A stretch of 64,000 bases of DNA, taken from the NCBI RefSeq assembly GCF_018390555.1, contig NZ_JAHBGB010000044.1, positions 399,424 to 463,423 on the forward strand. Reading direction: 5' to 3'. This stretch comes from Ancylobacter oerskovii. GTDB lineage: Bacteria > Pseudomonadota > Alphaproteobacteria > Rhizobiales > Xanthobacteraceae. The notes beneath the pieces are model-generated. The model had not been told where the DNA came from, did not search any database, and was given only the letters and a program-made list of their open reading frames with translations. The translations under genes were made by a program, and so were the position numbers. The stretch's first letter is position 1; every line of letters begins with the position of its first letter. Shown here one piece after another: positions 48,824 to 58,059 of this stretch.

Positions 48824-48918
48824 ATTACTACGTATGGTTGCAGGAGGTTGTCTCGCAACCGTCGTCGGCGCCGCCCGCGGATTGTGCGGAGCGGAAGCTA
48901 TGAATGAGATGGGCTTGG

Positions 48919-48957
48919 TTTGCAAGCAAATCAACGGTGGCCGCAGCGAAAGCGGCC
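48919..48957. promoter_or_regulatory. Further inverted repeats in the SUF leader
   Basis: TTTGC-AA-GCAAA (48919-48930) and GGCCGC-N7-GCGGCC (48939-48957) are two more symmetric elements between the iron-box-like palindrome and the first gene. TACTATAT near 48965 could be a -10 element. Roles unknown. Confidence 0.35.
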
Positions 48958-49006
48958 GGATCTTACTATATAGGCGGCAGGCACTGAATAACCGAACCGG
49001 ACCGCG

Positions 49007-50176
49007 ATGACCGAACGCATCTATCTCGACCACAATGCCACCGCCCCGGTGCGACCGGAGGCGGCGGAGGCGTTGGCCACGGCGTTGCTCGCCACCGGCA
49101 ATGCCTCCGCCATCCATGGCGAGGGGCGGGGGACGCGGGCGCGCATCGAGGAGGCGCGGGGCGCCGTGGCGGCCCTGGTGGGTGGCGAGGCGCAGGGCGT
49201 GGTGTTCACCTCCGGCGGCACCGAGGCCGATGCGCTGGCGCTGACCCCGGATTATCAGCGCGCCGGCGAGCCGCTTGCCTGCGACGTCCTCCTGATCAGC
49301 GCGGTGGAGCATGCGGCGGTGCTGCGCGGCCATCGCTTCGCGGCCGACAAGGTGGAGATCCTGCCGGTGGACGCGCGCGGCCGGCTGCGCCTCGAGGCGC
49401 TCGACGAGGCGCTCGCCGCCCATGCGGAAGCCGGGCGCCGGGTGCTGCTGTCGCTGATGCTCGCCAATAACGAGACCGGGGTGATCCAGCCGGTGGCGGA
49501 GGCGGCGCGCCGTGTCCATGCCCAGGGCGGCCTCGTTCACAGCGACGCGGTGCAGGCGGCGGGGCGCATCCGCGTCGATCTCGCCGAGCTCGGCGTCGAC
49601 GCCGTCTCGGTGTCCGCCCACAAGATCGGCGGCGCGCCGGGAGCGGGGGCGCTGGTGCTCGCCGACCCGGATCTGCGCCCCGCGCCGGTGTTCGCCGGCG
49701 GCGGGCAGGAGCGCGGCCGGCGTGCCGGCAGCGAGAACGCCCCGGCCATCGCGGCCTTCGGCGCCGCGGCCCACAGCGCCCGGCTGGCGCTCGAGAGTGA
49801 AATCATTCGTATTGGCGGCTTGCGCGAACGGCTTGAAGACGCTCTAAGGTGCGAGTTCCCGGAACTGGTGCTGCTGGTGGGCGATGTCGATCGCCTGCCC
49901 AACACCTCGTGCTTCGCCCTGCCGGGCGTGCCGGCCGAGACGGCGGTGATCGCGCTCGATCTCGCCGGTCTGTCGGCGAGCGCGGGAGCCGCCTGTTCGT
50001 CGGGCAAGATCGGGCCGTCGCATGTGCTCGCCGCCATGGGCGTGCCCGAGCGCATCGCCCGTTCGGCGTTCCGGCTGTCCTTCGGCTGGTCGAGCCGGGA
50101 AGAGGATGTCGACCGGGCGCTCGGCGTGTTCCGCCGGGTGGTTCCGGGTCTTTCGCGCCGCACAAGGGCGGCATGA
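49007..50176 (+). CDS. Cysteine desulfurase, IscS/NifS-like class, first SUF operon gene
   Basis: Takes sulfur from cysteine as a persulfide for cluster building. 389 residues, fold type I PLP enzyme. YLDHNATAPVRPEAAEAL, the histidine in SAVEHAAVL, Lys206 in SAHKIGG and the mobile-loop active cysteine Cys330 in GAACSSGKIG identify it. The SSGK-type loop places it in the IscS/NifS class, distinct from SufS farther on. It heads the operon and is followed after 132 bp by sufB. No Rrf2/IscR gene precedes it, contrary to many relatives. Confidence 0.93.
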   Translation: MTERIYLDHNATAPVRPEAAEALATALLATGNASAIHGEGRGTRARIEEARGAVAALVGGEAQGVVFTSGGTEADALALTPDYQRAGEPLACDVLLISAVEHAAVLRGHRFAADKVEILPVDARGRLRLEALDEALAAHAEAGRRVLLSLMLANNETGVIQPVAEAARRVHAQGGLVHSDAVQAAGRIRVDLAELGVDAVSVSAHKIGGAPGAGALVLADPDLRPAPVFAGGGQERGRRAGSENAPAIAAFGAAAHSARLALESEIIRIGGLRERLEDALRCEFPELVLLVGDVDRLPNTSCFALPGVPAETAVIALDLAGLSASAGAACSSGKIGPSHVLAAMGVPERIARSAFRLSFGWSSREEDVDRALGVFRRVVPGLSRRTRAA

Positions 50177-50308
50177 GGCAGGGCCGCGGTTGTCGCCGCG
50201 GCCGGGAAGGTTTCGGCGGTGCCGCAGGGGGCCGCTCGAAATGACGAGACGTGACGTGTTGACCTGCACCCGCGGGCCTTGACCCCGCGTGGGAGAGGAG
50301 ATGAGACG

Positions 50309-51799
50309 ATGCCGGCCGTACAGGAGACAGTGGAGCAGGTCCGCTCCATCGACGTCGATCAGTACAAATACGGGTTCTTCACCGATATCGAATCGGAGAA
50401 GGCGCCGAAGGGACTGGACGAGGATACCGTCCGCTTCATCTCGGCCAAGAAGGGCGAGCCGGAATGGCTGCTGGAGTGGCGGCTCGATGCGTTCCGCCGC
50501 TGGCAGACCATGCAGGAGCCGAAATGGGCGCGGGTCGACTATCCGCCGATCCCCTATCAGGAGCTCTATTACTATTCCGCGCCGAAGCAGAAGGCGGCGA
50601 AGTCGATCGACGAGATCGACCCGGAGATCCTGGCGACTTACGAGAAGCTCGGCATCCCGCTGCGTGAGCGCGACGCGCTGCTCGGCATCGAGAGCACCGG
50701 CGGCGAGGGGAGCGGCAAGGCTCGGGTCGCGGTCGACGCGGTGTTCGACAGCGTCTCGGTGGCGACCACCTTCAAGGAAGAGCTCGCCAAGGCCGGCGTG
50801 ATCTTCATGCCGATCTCCGAGGCGGTGCGCGAGCATCCCGAGCTGGTGCGGAAGTATCTCGGCTCGGTGGTGCCGGTGACCGACAACTTCTTCGCCACGC
50901 TCAATTCGGCGGTGTTCTCGGACGGCTCCTTCGTCTACGTGCCGAAGGGCGTGCGTTGCCCGATGGAGCTCTCGACCTATTTCCGCATCAACGAGCGCAA
51001 CACCGGCCAGTTCGAGCGCACGCTGATCATCGCCGACGAGGGCTCCTATGTGAGCTACCTCGAAGGCTGCACCGCGCCGATGCGCGACGAGAACCAGCTG
51101 CACGCCGCCGTGGTCGAGCTGGTGGCGCTGGCCGATGCCGAGATCAAGTACTCCACCGTCCAGAACTGGTACCCGGGCGACAGCGAGGGCAAGGGCGGCA
51201 TCTTCAACTTCGTCACCAAGCGGGGCGACTGCCGCGGCGACCGCTCCAAGATCTCCTGGACGCAGGTGGAGACCGGCTCGGCGATCACCTGGAAATATCC
51301 GAGCTGCATCCTGCGCGGCGACGAGAGCCAGGGCGAGTTCTACTCGATCGCCATCTCCAACGGCCGCCAGCAGGTCGATAGCGGCACCAAGATGATCCAT
51401 CTCGGCAAGAACACGTCGAGCCGCATCATCTCCAAGGGCATCGCCGCCGGCCGCTCGGACAACACCTATCGCGGCCTCGTCTCGGCGCACCGCAAGGCGA
51501 CGGGCGCGCGCAACTTCACGAACTGCGACTCGCTGCTGATCGGCGACCAGTGCGGCGCGCACACCGTGCCCTATATCGAGAGCAAGAACGCGACGGCGCA
51601 TTTCGAGCACGAGGCGACCACCTCGAAGATCTCCGAGGACCAGCTGTTCTACTGCCAGCAGCGCGGCCTCGATCCCGAGGAGGCGACGGCGCTGATCGTC
51701 AACGGCTTCGTCAAGGACGTGCTGCAGCAGCTCCCCATGGAGTTCGCGGTCGAGGCGCAGAAACTGATCTCGGTGAGCCTCGAAGGCTCGGTGGGCTGA
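50309..51799 (+). CDS. sufB: Fe-S scaffold complex subunit SufB
   Basis: Scaffold component of the SufBC2D complex on which nascent Fe-S clusters form. 496 residues. [20 protein letters not shown] is the classic SufB stretch, with [20 protein letters not shown] and [20 protein letters not shown] carrying cysteine and histidine residues used in sulfur transfer and cluster binding, then [10 protein letters not shown]. The strong GGGAGAGGAG before ATG 50309 decides the start over an in-frame one ten codons earlier. Confidence 0.97.
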   Translation: MPAVQETVEQVRSIDVDQYKYGFFTDIESEKAPKGLDEDTVRFISAKKGEPEWLLEWRLDAFRRWQTMQEPKWARVDYPPIPYQELYYYSAPKQKAAKSIDEIDPEILATYEKLGIPLRERDALLGIESTGGEGSGKARVAVDAVFDSVSVATTFKEELAKAGVIFMPISEAVREHPELVRKYLGSVVPVTDNFFATLNSAVFSDGSFVYVPKGVRCPMELSTYFRINERNTGQFERTLIIADEGSYVSYLEGCTAPMRDENQLHAAVVELVALADAEIKYSTVQNWYPGDSEGKGGIFNFVTKRGDCRGDRSKISWTQVETGSAITWKYPSCILRGDESQGEFYSIAISNGRQQVDSGTKMIHLGKNTSSRIISKGIAAGRSDNTYRGLVSAHRKATGARNFTNCDSLLIGDQCGAHTVPYIESKNATAHFEHEATTSKISEDQLFYCQQRGLDPEEATALIVNGFVKDVLQQLPMEFAVEAQKLISVSLEGSVG

Positions 51800-51805
51800 G
51801 CGCCC

Positions 51806-51905
51806 GGCAAGACGTGGATGCCCGGGCCGCGCCCGGGCATGACGCCCCTCGGTTATTCAGAACCCTTGCATTCGTCATGGCCGGACGTGGTCCCGCCATC
51901 CACGG
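51806..51905. repeat. Extragenic palindromic element inside the SUF operon (sufB-sufC)
   Basis: GTGGATGCCCGGGCCGCG faces CCCGGGCATGACG at 51812-51843, and CGTCATGGCCGGACGTGG faces CCCGCCATCCACGG at 51875-51904. It is the same family as the copies at 23.8, 40.2, 44.7 and 54.1 kb. Confidence 0.8.
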
Positions 51906-51934
51906 ATCGGGTTCCAGACAATGGAACGAATGAA

Positions 51935-52699
51935 ATGGCCATGCTCGATATCGACAACCTCCACGCCAAGATCGAGGGCGAGGACGGCAAGGAAATCCTC
52001 AAGGGCCTGTCGCTGAAGGTGAATCCCGGCGAGGTCCACGCCATCATGGGCCCGAACGGTTCGGGCAAGTCGACGCTGTCCTACATCCTCGCCGGCAAGG
52101 AAGACTATGAAGTCACCGAGGGTTCGGTGACGCTCGACGGCGAGGACCTCCTGGAGATGGCAATCGACGAGCGCGCCGCCAAGGGCGTGTTCCTCGCCTT
52201 CCAGTACCCGATCGAGGTGCCCGGCGTCGCCACCATGACCTTCCTGCGCTCGGCCCTGAACGCCCAGCGCAAGAAGCGCGGCGAGGAGGAAATCTCCACC
52301 CCGGATTTCCTGCGCCTGGTGAAGGACAAGGCGGCCGGCCTCGGCATCAGCCAGGACATGCTGAAGCGCGGCGTCAATGTCGGCTTCTCCGGCGGCGAGA
52401 AGAAGCGCGCCGAGATCCTGCAGATGGCCGTGCTGGAGCCGAAGATCGCCATTCTCGACGAGACCGATTCCGGCCTCGACATCGACGCGCTGAAGATCGT
52501 CTCCGAGGGCGTCAACGCGCTGCGTTCGCCCGAGCGCGGCATGATCGTCATCACCCACTACCAGCGCCTCCTGAACCACATCGTGCCGGACTTCGTGCAT
52601 GTCATGCACAAGGGCCGCATCGTGCGCTCGGGCGGCAAGGAGCTGGCGCTGGAACTCGAGGCCAATGGCTATGCCGAGTACCAGCAGGACGCGGCGTGA
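51935..52699 (+). CDS. sufC: Fe-S assembly ATPase SufC
   Basis: ABC-type ATPase that drives conformational change of the SufBCD scaffold; not a transporter. 254 residues. Walker A is GPNGSGKST. The Q-loop region AFQYPIEVPGV is the SufC-specific form. The ABC signature is FSGGEKKRAEILQ and Walker B is IAILDETDSGLD; the Asp after the Glu is usual for SufC. The H-loop is VITHYQR. Start at ATG 51935; ATG 51941 also possible. The gap to sufB holds a palindromic repeat. Confidence 0.97.
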   Translation: MAMLDIDNLHAKIEGEDGKEILKGLSLKVNPGEVHAIMGPNGSGKSTLSYILAGKEDYEVTEGSVTLDGEDLLEMAIDERAAKGVFLAFQYPIEVPGVATMTFLRSALNAQRKKRGEEEISTPDFLRLVKDKAAGLGISQDMLKRGVNVGFSGGEKKRAEILQMAVLEPKIAILDETDSGLDIDALKIVSEGVNALRSPERGMIVITHYQRLLNHIVPDFVHVMHKGRIVRSGGKELALELEANGYAEYQQDAA

Positions 52700-52709
52700 G
52701 GGGATCGAG

Positions 52710-54023
52710 ATGAACGCCGAAATCCGTCCGATGCGCACCCCGGCCGAGCAGGGCCTGTCGGGTGAGCTCAAGAACCTGCCCTTGACCGGCGATGCGCGCG
52801 TGCGTGCGCTGCGCGAGGCCGCCGCGCAGGCCTTCAACGACAACGGGCTTCCCCACCGCCGGGTGGAGGAGTGGAAGTACACCGATCTGCGCACGCTGAT
52901 GCGCGAGGCGCTGCCGATCTCCTCGCCGGCGCAGTCGGCGCAGGTGGAGGCGCATGCGCGGCTCTTGATCGACACCGGCGCGCGCCGCCTCGTCGTCGCC
53001 AATGGCGCGCTGGTGCCGGAGCTGTCCGACCTTGCCGATCTGGAGCCGGGGCTCAGCATCGCCCCGCTCGGCACGGCGCTGGCCGCCGGCGGCGATCTGG
53101 TCGCCCGCCTCGGCACGCTGGAGCCCGGCCGCTATGACGCGGCGCTGGCGCTGAACACCGCGCTCGCCGCCGACGGCGTGGTGATCGCGGTGGCCGCCGG
53201 CGCGGTGATCGAGCGGCCGGTGCATGTCGCGCATGTGTTCTCGGGCAAGGCGGCGGCGAGCTTCGCGCGCAACCTCGTGGTGCTCGGCGAAGGCGCCGGC
53301 CTCACCTATGCCGAGAGCTTCGAGGGACCGGAAGGCGTCGCCTATCAGGTGAACAGCGCCACCGAGTTCGTGGTTGCCGACGAGGCGAGCCTCGACGTGG
53401 TGCGCATGCAGGAGGACGGCGCTTCCGCGCTCCACCTGTCGACGCTGCTGTTCGAGGTCGGCAAGGGCGTGAAGCTGAACGCCTTCGGCTTCGCGTCCGG
53501 CGCCGCGGTGGCTCGCACCTCGCTCTATGCGCGGCTCGACGGCGCCGACAGCGCGGTGGCGTTCAACGGCGCGATCCTGCTGAAGGATCGCCAGCACGCG
53601 GATTCGACGCTGTTCGTCGATCATCGGACCACGGGCTGCGAGAGCCGCGAACTGTTCAAGCATGTGCTCGACGATTCGTCGCGCGGCGTGTTCCAGGGCA
53701 AGATCGTGGTGCGGCAGCCGGCCCAGAAGACCGACGGCCGCATGATGAGCCGTGCGCTGCTGCTCGGCGACGATGCCGAGATGGACAACAAGCCGGAGCT
53801 GGAGATCTTCGCCGACGATGTCGCCTGCGGCCATGGTGCCACCTGCGGCGCGATCGACGACGACCTCCTGTTCTACCTGCGCGCCCGCGGCATCCCGCTG
53901 AAGGAAGCGCAGAGCCTGCTGGTGCAGGCCTTCGTCGGCGAGGCCATCGAGACGGTTGCCAATGACGAGCTGCGCGACGCGCTGGTCGCGCGCGCCGAGG
54001 CGTGGCTAAAGGCGCGGGCCTGA
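52710..54023 (+). CDS. sufD: Fe-S assembly protein SufD
   Basis: Partner of SufB in the scaffold, also tied to iron entry. 437 residues. HRRVEEWKYTDLRTLMREAL is the characteristic SufD N-terminal stretch; the beta-helix core follows, with VDHRTTGCESRELFKHVLDD, FQGKIVVRQPAQKTDGRMMS and GHGATCGAIDDDLLFYLRAR. GAGGGGATCGAG precedes the ATG, ten bases after sufC. Confidence 0.96.
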   Translation: MNAEIRPMRTPAEQGLSGELKNLPLTGDARVRALREAAAQAFNDNGLPHRRVEEWKYTDLRTLMREALPISSPAQSAQVEAHARLLIDTGARRLVVANGALVPELSDLADLEPGLSIAPLGTALAAGGDLVARLGTLEPGRYDAALALNTALAADGVVIAVAAGAVIERPVHVAHVFSGKAAASFARNLVVLGEGAGLTYAESFEGPEGVAYQVNSATEFVVADEASLDVVRMQEDGASALHLSTLLFEVGKGVKLNAFGFASGAAVARTSLYARLDGADSAVAFNGAILLKDRQHADSTLFVDHRTTGCESRELFKHVLDDSSRGVFQGKIVVRQPAQKTDGRMMSRALLLGDDAEMDNKPELEIFADDVACGHGATCGAIDDDLLFYLRARGIPLKEAQSLLVQAFVGEAIETVANDELRDALVARAEAWLKARA

Positions 54024-54051
54024 TCCCGCGCTGGCTGTGCGCTGCTCCGAT

Positions 54052-54190
54052 TCGTCATGGCCGGGCAAAGCCGAGGTTCGCCTCGGCGTCTTGCAAGAGA
54101 CGGCGCCTTCCGGCGCCTATGCCCGGCCATCCACGTCTTTCCTCCGCGCCGGAAGGCGTGGATGCCCGGGTCGGGCCCGGGCATGACGGC
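54052..54190. repeat. Extragenic palindromic element inside the SUF operon (sufD-sufS)
   Basis: CGTCATGGCCGGGC at the left end and GCCCGGGCATGACGGCG at the right end are inverted, with nested arms: CCGAGG/CCTCGG, GGCGCCTTCCGGCGCC, and the CCGGCCATCCACG / CGTGGATGCCCGGG pair. It is the longest and most structured copy in the window. Confidence 0.85.
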
Positions 54191-54227
54191 GTGTGGTATG
54201 AAAGCGCCGTAGAAACGGGTTAAGCCG

Positions 54228-55475
54228 ATGACCACCCTCCACCCCGCCGTCGCCAACGGCACCTATGACGTCGAGCGCGTGCGGCAGGATTTCCCGATCC
54301 TGTCCAAGCAGGTCTATGGCAAGCCGCTGACCTATCTCGACAATGCGGCCTCGGCGCAGAAGCCGGTCCAGGTGCTGGACCGCATGCGCTACGCCTATGA
54401 GAACGAATATTCCAACGTCCATCGCGGCCTGCACTATCTCGCCAATGCGATGACCGAGGCCTATGAGCAGGCGCGCGAGCGCTGCCGCGCCTTCCTCAAC
54501 GCGCCGACGCTGGAGGAGGTGATCTTCACCCGCTCCGTCACCGGTGCCATCAACCTCGTCGCTTCCTCGCTCGGTCAGTCGATCCGCGAAGGCGACGAGA
54601 TCGTGCTCTCCATCATGGAGCACCACTCGAACATCGTGCCGTGGAACTATCTGCGTGAGCGCAAGGGCGCGGTGATCAAGTGGGTGCCGGTCACGGAAGA
54701 CGGCGCCTTCGACCTCGAGGCGTTCAAGGGTCTCCTCACCGAGCGTACGAGGATCGTCGCCGTCACCCACATGTCGAACGTGCTGGGCACGGTGACGCCG
54801 ATCAAGGAGATTGCCCGCCTCGCCCATGAGGCCGGCGCGGTGGTGGTGGTCGACGGCGCGCAGGCGGCGGTGCACATGCCGGTCGACGTGCAGGATCTCG
54901 ACGTCGATTTCTACGGCGTCACCGGCCACAAGCTCTACGGGCCGACCGGCATCGGCGTGCTCTACGGCAAGCGGGCGCTGCTGGAAAAGCTGCCTCCCTA
55001 TGAGGGTGGCGGCGAGATGATCCGCACCGTCACCGAGGCCGGCGTCACCTATGGCGAGCCGCCGCACCGCTTCGAGGCCGGCACCCCGCCCATCGTGCAG
55101 GCCATCGGCCTCGGCGAGGCGCTGGTCTACATGGAAAGCCTCGGCCGCGAGCGCATCGCCGCGCATGAGGCCTCGCTCGGCGCCTATGCCAAGCAGCGGC
55201 TGTCGGCGATCAACTCGGTGCAGATCTATGGCGACGCGCCGGGCAAGGGGGCGATCTTCGCCTTCGACGTGAAGGGCGCGCACCCGCACGACATCGCCAC
55301 CATCATCGACCGCGCTGGCGTCGCCGTGCGCGCGGGCACCCATTGCGCAATGCCGCTTCTGGGGCGATATGGTGTGACGGCGACGTGCCGGGCGTCGTTC
55401 GCGCTCTATAACACCCATGAGGAAGTCGACCGTCTGGCCGACGCCCTCATCAAGGCTCAGGACCTGTTCGCATGA
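54228..55475 (+). CDS. sufS: Cysteine desulfurase SufS
   Basis: Class II desulfurase of the SUF system. 415 residues. YLDNAASAQKPVQVLDRM, IMEHHSNIVPWNYL, the PLP lysine Lys235 in TGHKLYGPTGIG and the buried active cysteine Cys373 in RAGTHCAMPLL define it. SufS enzymes need a sulfur acceptor such as SufE or SufU; none is present in this operon. Its stop overlaps the next start (ATGA), so sufT is translationally coupled. Confidence 0.96.
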   Translation: MTTLHPAVANGTYDVERVRQDFPILSKQVYGKPLTYLDNAASAQKPVQVLDRMRYAYENEYSNVHRGLHYLANAMTEAYEQARERCRAFLNAPTLEEVIFTRSVTGAINLVASSLGQSIREGDEIVLSIMEHHSNIVPWNYLRERKGAVIKWVPVTEDGAFDLEAFKGLLTERTRIVAVTHMSNVLGTVTPIKEIARLAHEAGAVVVVDGAQAAVHMPVDVQDLDVDFYGVTGHKLYGPTGIGVLYGKRALLEKLPPYEGGGEMIRTVTEAGVTYGEPPHRFEAGTPPIVQAIGLGEALVYMESLGRERIAAHEASLGAYAKQRLSAINSVQIYGDAPGKGAIFAFDVKGAHPHDIATIIDRAGVAVRAGTHCAMPLLGRYGVTATCRASFALYNTHEEVDRLADALIKAQDLFA

Positions 55476-55846
55476 GCGACACTGCATCCACCGACGCGCC
55501 GAACATGCCGGCCATCGAATCGACGATCCCGCAGGAAGAGCTGGACCGGCTGACCGACGACATCGTCGCGGCGCTGAAGACGGTCTACGATCCCGAGATC
55601 CCGGTCGACATCTACGAGCTCGGCCTGATCTACAAGGTCGACATCACCGACGACCGCCAGGTGGCGGTGGAGATGACGCTGACCACCCCGAACTGCCCCT
55701 CCGCCGCCGAGCTTCCCGGCATGGTGGAAGGTGCGGTGGCGAGCGTCGGCGGCGTCTCCGGCGTCAATGTCAATCTCACCTTCGACCCGCCCTGGGACCA
55801 GGGCCGGATGTCGGAAGAGGCGCGGCTCGCCCTCAATCTGTGGTGA
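55472..55846 (+). CDS. sufT: SUF-associated MIP18/DUF59 protein SufT
   Basis: 124 residues, MIP18 (DUF59) fold. The conserved VYDPEIPVDIYELGLIYKVD and TTPNCPSAAELPGM, with the conserved cysteine, identify it. SufT proteins act in Fe-S cluster maturation, probably in delivery to target proteins. The N-terminal 30 residues are a variable tail. Start overlaps the sufS stop by four bases. Confidence 0.94.
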   Translation: MSDTASTDAPNMPAIESTIPQEELDRLTDDIVAALKTVYDPEIPVDIYELGLIYKVDITDDRQVAVEMTLTTPNCPSAAELPGMVEGAVASVGGVSGVNVNLTFDPPWDQGRMSEEARLALNLW

Positions 55847-55867
55847 GCGCCGGACAGGAGTGACGCC

Positions 55868-56311
55868 ATGCCGGCCGAGGCGGCCACGACCATCACGCCG
55901 CCGCCGCTCTCCGGGGTGCTGGAGACCGGCCTCTATGTCGACGACATCGGCCGGGCGCGCGCTTTCTACGAGGGTGTGCTCGGGCTGAAGCCGATGGTGG
56001 CGGATGATCGCTTCTGCGCCTATGAGGCCGGTCCGGCGAGCGTGCTGCTGCTGTTTCGCCGTGGCTATACGCGCGAGCCGGTCGAGGTGCCGGGCGGGGT
56101 GATCCCGCCGCATGACGGTCATGGCCCGCTGCATTTCGCGCTGGCGATCCCCGAGACGGCGCTGGCGGCCTGGATCGCGCATCTGGAGCGGGCGGGCGTG
56201 GCTCTGGAAGGCCGCGTCGACTGGAAGAAGGGCGGCGTCAGCCTCTATTTTCGCGACCCGGACGGGCATCTCGTCGAACTGGCAACGCCGGGCCTGTGGC
56301 CGAACTACTGA
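55868..56311 (+). CDS. VOC-family (glyoxalase/dioxygenase-like) protein
   Basis: 147 residues with two beta-alpha-beta-beta-beta modules. VLETGLYVDDIGRARAFYEG and FRDPDGHLVELATPGLW are typical VOC ends; H in PLHFALAIP and E in LVELATP are candidate metal ligands. It could be a glyoxalase, a thiol-transfer resistance protein or a ring-cleavage enzyme; sequence alone does not decide. CAGGAGTGACGCC precedes the ATG. It is embedded between sufT and the A-type carrier with short gaps, so it should be co-transcribed with the SUF genes. Confidence 0.85.
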   Translation: MPAEAATTITPPPLSGVLETGLYVDDIGRARAFYEGVLGLKPMVADDRFCAYEAGPASVLLLFRRGYTREPVEVPGGVIPPHDGHGPLHFALAIPETALAAWIAHLERAGVALEGRVDWKKGGVSLYFRDPDGHLVELATPGLWPNY

Positions 56312-56432
56312 GGCGCGCGCCTCGGTCATGGCCGGCGTGCGGGTGGACGGGCTTGCCTGTCGGCGCCCGATATCCCATTTTCACTATGCCGATCCGCCGG
56401 CCTTGAACCGGCGTCGAGTTGGAGACGATGTC

Positions 56433-56819
56433 ATGGCCGAAGTCCGTTCCCGCCCCCCCGTCATGCGGCTCACCGAAGCCGCCGCCGCCCGCGTGCGCGC
56501 GCTCATGGAGCGCAGCGACAAATCGGGCGCCGGTTTGCGCGTCGGCATCAAGAATGGCGGCTGCGCCGGCATGGAATACACCATGGAGTTCGCCGACGAG
56601 GCCGGCCGCTTCGACGAGGTGATCGAGGACAAGGGCGCGCGCGTGATCATCGATCCCAAGGCGATCCTGTACCTGCTCGGCACCGAGATGGACTACAAGG
56701 TCGACAAGATGTCGGCGCAGTTCGTGTTCAACAACCCGAACCAGACCTCGGCCTGCGGCTGCGGCGAATCCGTCGCCATCACCCCGGTCCGGCCGGAGGC
56801 CGCCGGCGCCGGCGCCTGA
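56433..56819 (+). CDS. A-type Fe-S carrier (SufA/IscA/HesB family)
   Basis: 128 residues. It receives clusters from the scaffold and hands them to apo-proteins. The three ligand cysteines are in NGGCAGMEY and the C-terminal SACGCGES. VMRLTEAAAARVRALMERSD is the usual N-terminal helix. GGAG lies eight bases before ATG 56433. By position it acts as SufA; IscA and ErpA types cannot be separated by eye, so no symbol is given. Separated from the VOC gene by 121 bp. Confidence 0.92.
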   Translation: MAEVRSRPPVMRLTEAAAARVRALMERSDKSGAGLRVGIKNGGCAGMEYTMEFADEAGRFDEVIEDKGARVIIDPKAILYLLGTEMDYKVDKMSAQFVFNNPNQTSACGCGESVAITPVRPEAAGAGA

Positions 56820-56828
56820 GGCGCGGCG

Positions 56829-57185
56829 GTGGACGCCGAGACGATCGAGGAACTGCTGGCCTCCTTCGGCCCGGTGCGCCTCAAGCGCATGTTCAGCGGC
56901 CTGGGCGTGTTCGCCGACGGGCTGATGATGGCCATCGTCATCGACGGCATTCTCTACTTCAAGGCGGATGAGGCCCTCGCCGCGCGCCTCGCGGCACGGG
57001 GATCCGCGCCCTTCGCCTATGATCGTCGCGGCCGGCGGGTGGAACTCGGCTACTGGTCGGCGCCGGAAGCGGCGCTGGACGATGCCGAGGACCTGGCCGG
57101 GATCGCGCGCGCCGCCCTCGCGGTGGCGCGCCGGGCGCCAGCGAAGCGCCCGCGGGCGGCACGCCGTTCCGCTCCGGCCGCGTGA
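56829..57185 (+). CDS. TfoX N-terminal domain protein
   Basis: 118 residues. IEELLASFGPVRLKRMFSGL, GVFADGLMMAIVIDGILYFK and YDRRGRRVELGYWSAPEAAL match the TfoX/Sxy N-terminal domain. The C-terminal TfoX domain of competence regulators is absent; an Ala/Arg-rich tail takes its place. Short forms are common outside gammaproteobacteria and have no proven link to competence. The start codon is GTG, nine bases after the carrier gene stop. Confidence 0.85.
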   Translation: MDAETIEELLASFGPVRLKRMFSGLGVFADGLMMAIVIDGILYFKADEALAARLAARGSAPFAYDRRGRRVELGYWSAPEAALDDAEDLAGIARAALAVARRAPAKRPRAARRSAPAA

Positions 57186-57267
57186 ACCAGCCGAGAATGA
57201 GCCTGCCCGGCGGTGAACCTTTGGCGCCGCCGCCCGTTACCCCTGTCGCAACAGTGGGGAGAACGGC

Positions 57268-58050
57268 ATGGAGCTCGACCGCCTGGATCTTGAAAGCCTC
57301 GGCAACCTGTTCGTCCTTTACGGGCTGAATATCCTCTACGCCATCGGATTGATCGTCGTCGGCTGGTGGCTCGCGACCTTCGTGGAACGCATGGTGCTGC
57401 GCGCGCTCGGCGCCACCCGCCGGATCGACCTCACCGTCGCCGGCTTTCTCGGCAGTATCGCCCGCTACACCGTGCTGGTCTTCGTCGGGGTGGCGGTGCT
57501 GCAGCGCTTCGGCATCCAGACCACCAGCATCATCGCCGTGCTGGGCGCGACCTCGCTGGCCATCGGCCTTGCCCTGCAGGGCACGCTGTCGAACCTGGCG
57601 GCGGGGGTGATGCTGCTGTTGTTCCGTCCGTTCAAGCTCGGCGACAGCGTCGAGGTGGCGGGCGTCGCCGGCACGGTGAAGGGCCTGTCGCTGTTCACCA
57701 CCGAACTGGCTTCCGGCACCAATGTTCAGGTGCTGATTCCCAACGCCAAGGTGTGGGGCTCGAACATCGTCAACAATTCGGTGTACGGCCAGCGCCAGCT
57801 CGCCCTCACGCTGGAGCTGCCGGGCACGGCCGATGCCGAGGCGACGATGGCGGAGGCGGTCGACTATCTGAAGAACGATGCGCGGGTGCTGGCCAGCCCC
57901 GGTCCCTCGGCGGCGGTGTCGAAGCTGCTGCTCGACCGGGTGGAGATCACCGTCTCGGCCTGGACCGCGAGCGGCGACGAGGGCTCCGTCAAGGCCGCGC
58001 TGACCAGGCATCTGCGCGGCAGGCAGATGGCGGCTGCGGCCGCCACCTGA
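57268..58050 (+). CDS. MscS-family mechanosensitive channel
   Basis: 260 residues, similar in size to E. coli MscS (286). Three hydrophobic helices: FVLYGLNILYAIGLIVVGWW, RYTVLVFVGVAVLQRF and the pore helix VLGATSLAIGLALQGTLSNL, rich in Ala and Gly as in MscS TM3. The beta domain follows (VMLLLFRPFKLGDSVEVAGV, then VLIPNAKVWGSNIVNNS). It releases solutes upon hypo-osmotic shock. GGGAGAACGGC precedes the ATG. The last residues are short, so the C-terminal cage may be reduced. Confidence 0.92.
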   Translation: MELDRLDLESLGNLFVLYGLNILYAIGLIVVGWWLATFVERMVLRALGATRRIDLTVAGFLGSIARYTVLVFVGVAVLQRFGIQTTSIIAVLGATSLAIGLALQGTLSNLAAGVMLLLFRPFKLGDSVEVAGVAGTVKGLSLFTTELASGTNVQVLIPNAKVWGSNIVNNSVYGQRQLALTLELPGTADAEATMAEAVDYLKNDARVLASPGPSAAVSKLLLDRVEITVSAWTASGDEGSVKAALTRHLRGRQMAAAAAT

Positions 58051-58059
58051 AGCGCGGCG

